Source: Paenisporosarcina sp. OV554
Lineage (GTDB): Bacteria > Bacillota > Bacilli > Bacillales_A > Planococcaceae
Direction of reading: 5' to 3'
NCBI RefSeq assembly: GCF_003058165.1
Contig: NZ_QBUC01000013.1
Coordinates: forward strand, 34,970 to 98,969
Length of the DNA stretch: 64,000 bases
Below are positions 61,505 to 64,000 of this stretch, piece after piece. Position numbers and translations under genes: made by a program. Each line of letters starts with the position of its first letter. Positions within the stretch are counted from its first letter, which is position 1. Under the pieces are notes generated by a model that was not told where the DNA came from, did no database searches, and was given only the letters and a program-made list of their open reading frames with translations.

Positions 61505-62692
61505 ATGTCACAGATGTTAGCATTGAGTATTTTGGTATTTTTCCTTTTTATTGGAGATGTAGTTGCGGTTCGCACGAAAGCTTGGGTTCCTTCCATTTTT
61601 ATTAGTGCCGTCCTTTTCTTAATCGGATATTGGACATTTTTCCCGGAAAATATTGTGGAGCTGGCTGGCATACCACCAACCGTAGCGGTGATGCTAATTT
61701 ACTTGTTAATTACTAACATGGGAACGTTGTTATCTGTGCAAGAATTGATCAAGCAATGGAGAACGATATTAATCGCATTAGCTGGAATTCTCGGTATTAT
61801 CACAGCATTATTTGCAATAGGAACATTCCTATTTGGCAGTGAAACGATTATCGTTGCCATTCCACCTTTAGTAGGCGGACTTGTTTCAGCACTTATTATG
61901 TCCGAAGGTGCTGCAGCGGCAGGACTTCCAAGCTTAGCAGTTTTCGCTATCGTTATTTATGTAATGCAAGGTTTCGCAGGATATCCATTAACATCAGTTG
62001 TGTTGAAAAAAGAAGGAAAACGTTTGCTTCAACAATTCCGAGATGGGGAAATTGTGGAGAAACAAGTTGAAGGCGGGAACATTGATTCAGGTGTAAATGA
62101 ATTGAAATTATTTAAGTGGATGCCCGAAAAATACAATACCGAATTCTTCAAATTTTTCCGTTTAGCATTTGTTGGTTTCTTAGCTTATCAAGTGTCTGTA
62201 TGGCTTGCGCCGATAGTGACCATTAGTCCATTCGTATTGTGTTTATTGTTTGGAGTAATCGCAACAAGTGTTGGCTTCTTAGAAAAACACCCTTTGAAAA
62301 AAGCAAATGGCTTTGGATTCGCCATTTTAGGATTGATGTTGTTCATTCTGGACGGTTTGAAAAAAGCCACACCAGAAATGATGGTGGAACTGATCTGGCC
62401 GTTGATTGGCTGTATCGTCCTTGGAGTAGCAGGCATGTACGTGTTCTCATTGATTATGGGCAAAGTATTAAAAGTCAGTAAAGAAATGGCTTTTGCCGTT
62501 TCATTAACCGCACTATACGGTTTCCCAGCGGATTACATCATTACAAACGAAGTAATCAACTCATTAACAACAGATGAAAAGGAACGCGAAGTGTTAACAA
62601 GCCACATGTTGCCACCAATGTTAGTTGCAGGTTTCATCACTGTAACAATCGTTTCTGTCATACTGGCAGGTATCTTCGTCGGCTTCTTGTAA
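61505..62692 (+). CDS. DUF819-like membrane transporter
   Basis: 395 residues with about 11 membrane helices: LALSILVFFLFIGDVVAV at the start and the duplicated Gly-rich turns PPLVGGLVSALIMSEGAAAA and LYGFPADYIITNEV, typical of carboxylate or amino-acid transporters of the DUF819/GltS-related group. The substrate is unknown. The ATG at 61505 follows GAGAGGG; the longer frame upstream has no ribosome site. The cre-like site suggests control by carbon supply. Followed by a terminator. Confidence 0.7.
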   Translation: MSQMLALSILVFFLFIGDVVAVRTKAWVPSIFISAVLFLIGYWTFFPENIVELAGIPPTVAVMLIYLLITNMGTLLSVQELIKQWRTILIALAGILGIITALFAIGTFLFGSETIIVAIPPLVGGLVSALIMSEGAAAAGLPSLAVFAIVIYVMQGFAGYPLTSVVLKKEGKRLLQQFRDGEIVEKQVEGGNIDSGVNELKLFKWMPEKYNTEFFKFFRLAFVGFLAYQVSVWLAPIVTISPFVLCLLFGVIATSVGFLEKHPLKKANGFGFAILGLMLFILDGLKKATPEMMVELIWPLIGCIVLGVAGMYVFSLIMGKVLKVSKEMAFAVSLTALYGFPADYIITNEVINSLTTDEKEREVLTSHMLPPMLVAGFITVTIVSVILAGIFVGFL

Positions 62693-62721
62693 TCGTATTG
62701 AATTATCTTAAAAACACGAAA

Positions 62722-62762
62722 GGCCTCCTCGATTTCTTTCCGAGGAGGTCCATTTTGTTTTT
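62722..62762 (+). terminator. Terminator after the DUF819-like gene
   Basis: Arms GGCCTCCTCG and CGAGGAGGTCC around ATTTCTTTC, then a T-rich tail. Confidence 0.85.
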
Positions 62763-62770
62763 AAGTGATT

Positions 62771-62885
62771 AAAACGAGTGAAAAAGTCAACTTGGTTCAA
62801 AAGGCCTTCTAGTTGGTCGAAAATCCGCCAAAGGTGGTTGAAAAGACATTCTAATTGGATGAATCGCATTCAAAGTCGATTTTCG
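62771..62885 (+). repeat. Tandem 21-bp repeat array, four to five units
   Basis: Units start at 62792, 62813, 62834 and 62855, each exactly 21 bp: TTGGTTCAAAAGG, TTGGTCGAAAATC, GTGGTTGAAAAGA, TTGGATGAATCGC. A weaker unit precedes at 62771. The core TGGTCGAAAA equals that of the second unit at 45.4 kb. It lies between converging genes. Confidence 0.9.
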
Positions 62886-62894
62886 CCATTCTCA

Positions 62895-63791
62895 TTAGTT
62901 TTCACATGCAAAGTTATCTTTATCTCTGTCCATTTTGACCTGGTAGGCGGGGTGGTTGTTTGCAACTCCGTTTGGATACTTAGTGTGCAGATGCGTACAA
63001 TTATCGAACCATTCTGTCGTCTCTGTTGAAACTTCTGACGAACGCTCAGATCCAGCTTCCGAGCTTGCATCAGAAGATCTTTCTGAAGAAGCAGTTGGCG
63101 TATTCGCAAATCCTGAATCTGTAGCATAGTCTTCAACTGCCCAAAAGCCTAATTTTTTCGACTTAGCAACTTGCTGTGCTTCTTCGTAAGGTGTTAAATG
63201 GCGAGTATTTGGAGGATACACATAAGCAACACGTGCTAACCCATCGCGTATCAACGCTTCTTGAACACTTTTACCGTCGACATACACATATGCCAACAAA
63301 CGTCCGTATTTATCACGTTTTTCACCAACATCAAATTCTAGTGTTAAGTTCCCACTATTCACAAGGGCACGATTGCGTTCCTTGGCTTCAGACCCAAAAG
63401 GTTGTTTCCCAAGACGTGGATGATTTGTTTCAGGTGTATCTATTAATAAATAACGAACCGGTTCATTGACACCGTTATACATCACGCGAATGGTATCTCC
63501 GTCAGTGATTGAAACAAGCGTCACCGGAATTTGATCTGTTGTTCCTTCTTTCGGAACAGTCTTGGCAGGGGCTGAGGTCTTCACTTTCTCTTGCTTCGCG
63601 ACTTCTTTCTCGTCTTCAACAGTTTCTTCTTTTACGGCATCATCGGAGCGAGTTTCTAGAGCTTCCGTCTCTTTTACAACAGGCTCATACTTTTCATCTT
63701 CACTACTTGATAAAGTAGTTCCGCAACCTGAAAAGATAAGGATGCTTCCAATAATCAATAACGCTACTATTTTACGAAAATTAAAGTTCAC
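62895..63791 (-). CDS. Staphylococcal-nuclease-like lipoprotein with Excalibur domain
   Basis: 298 residues: a lipoprotein signal with lipobox FSGC, a Glu/Lys-rich linker (25-85), an SNase domain (about 88-215) with SITDGDTIRV, RYLLIDTPET and GEKRDKYGRLLAYVYVDGK holding the catalytic Arg and Glu, a Ser-rich linker, and a C-terminal Excalibur calcium-type domain ending DRDKDNFACE. It cuts DNA or RNA outside the cell. The GTG at 63791 lies 9 bases after AAGGAGG; the TTG at 63797 is too close. Confidence 0.87.
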   Translation of the reverse strand: MNFNFRKIVALLIIGSILIFSGCGTTLSSSEDEKYEPVVKETEALETRSDDAVKEETVEDEKEVAKQEKVKTSAPAKTVPKEGTTDQIPVTLVSITDGDTIRVMYNGVNEPVRYLLIDTPETNHPRLGKQPFGSEAKERNRALVNSGNLTLEFDVGEKRDKYGRLLAYVYVDGKSVQEALIRDGLARVAYVYPPNTRHLTPYEEAQQVAKSKKLGFWAVEDYATDSGFANTPTASSERSSDASSEAGSERSSEVSTETTEWFDNCTHLHTKYPNGVANNHPAYQVKMDRDKDNFACEN

Positions 63792-63937
63792 TTCCAAAAT
63801 CCTCCTTGATACTTACTTTCCTAGTATAACAATGAGGTCAACTGGTTAAACACTAATATTCTCGCTTGAAAAACAATCCAATCAAAAAACCTCCTCATTA
63901 ATTCCGAGGCCACTGAAAAAGTCTATATTGTTTAAAT

Positions 63938-63986
63938 TAAGCGAGCCTTTCTTCGATTTTTATCGAGGAAGGGCTCGCTTTTTTTG
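63938..63986. terminator. Terminator at the right edge
   Basis: Arms AAGCGAGCC and GGGCTCGCTT with inner CTTCGA/TCGAGG pairing, then T8. The gene it serves is outside the window or on the other strand. Confidence 0.85.
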
Positions 63987-64000
63987 TTGTATAATAAGTG

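Noticed and set aside
1..64000. Insertion sequences, prophage, tRNA or rRNA genes
   Set aside because: No transposase, integrase, phage gene, tRNA cloverleaf or rRNA stretch was recognised by reading; a covariance-model scan would be needed to exclude small RNAs.

Overview
The window comes from a low-GC, endospore-forming member of the Bacillales, most like the Planococcaceae (Sporosarcina, Paenisporosarcina or Psychrobacillus). This is inferred from spore-coat proteins of the CotF and CotD types, FosB (bacillithiol chemistry), a Bacillus-type Fnr with a C-terminal cysteine cluster, a ba3-type oxidase, a ydaO c-di-AMP riboswitch and a T-box-controlled trp operon. No rRNA, tRNA, phage, transposase or CRISPR array was seen.

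Layout. 1-9.7 kb: a PhoD-like phosphatase cut by the window edge, a CotF-like coat protein, the c-di-AMP riboswitch with the potassium importer KimA, a cupin, a thioredoxin-reductase-like flavoprotein, a LysM-3D wall protein with a WalR-like box, a decayed amino-acid ABC permease next to an intact ATPase, and a CotD-like coat protein. 9.9-15.5 kb: an MFS transporter, a broken ECF sigma factor, a DUF985 protein and an acetyltransferase, a decayed DUF6904-like gene, RluF and Fnr. 15.7-18.1 kb: a ba3 oxidase operon preceded by a perfect Fnr-type box and including two tiny membrane genes. 18.1-38.1 kb: mixed metabolic genes (SWIM protein, aldehyde dehydrogenase with DUF779, NIPSNAP-NUDIX fusion, FosB, YueD, M28 peptidase, AAC(3), YfmJ, kinase-like and DUF4003 proteins, a second aldehyde dehydrogenase, a DHODH-like membrane fusion, lipoproteins), with several interrupted genes. 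38.6-45.4 kb: trpEGDCFBA on the minus strand behind a strong promoter and a Trp-specific T-box. 45.7-49.7 kb: dppA-ykfABC for murein peptide recycling. 49.8-64 kb: YkhA thioesterase, histidine phosphatase, membrane proteins, a beta-lactamase-like hydrolase, an ABC-2 exporter, a VanY-like peptidase, an alkyltransferase-like protein, RocB, an MBL hydrolase, a DUF819-like transporter with a cre site, and a secreted nuclease.

Two patterns stand out. First, at least eight intergenic regions hold degenerate tandem repeats with a period of almost exactly 21 bp. The unit sequence differs between loci, but some loci share a unit, in one case on the opposite strand. I know no named function for them. 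Second, at least nine genes are broken by short indels or in-frame stops, many in homopolymer runs, which means either gene decay or sequence error. Other points are two parS-like sites, a DHODH-like domain lacking its catalytic motif fused to a duplicated membrane domain, and a probable CTG start codon.
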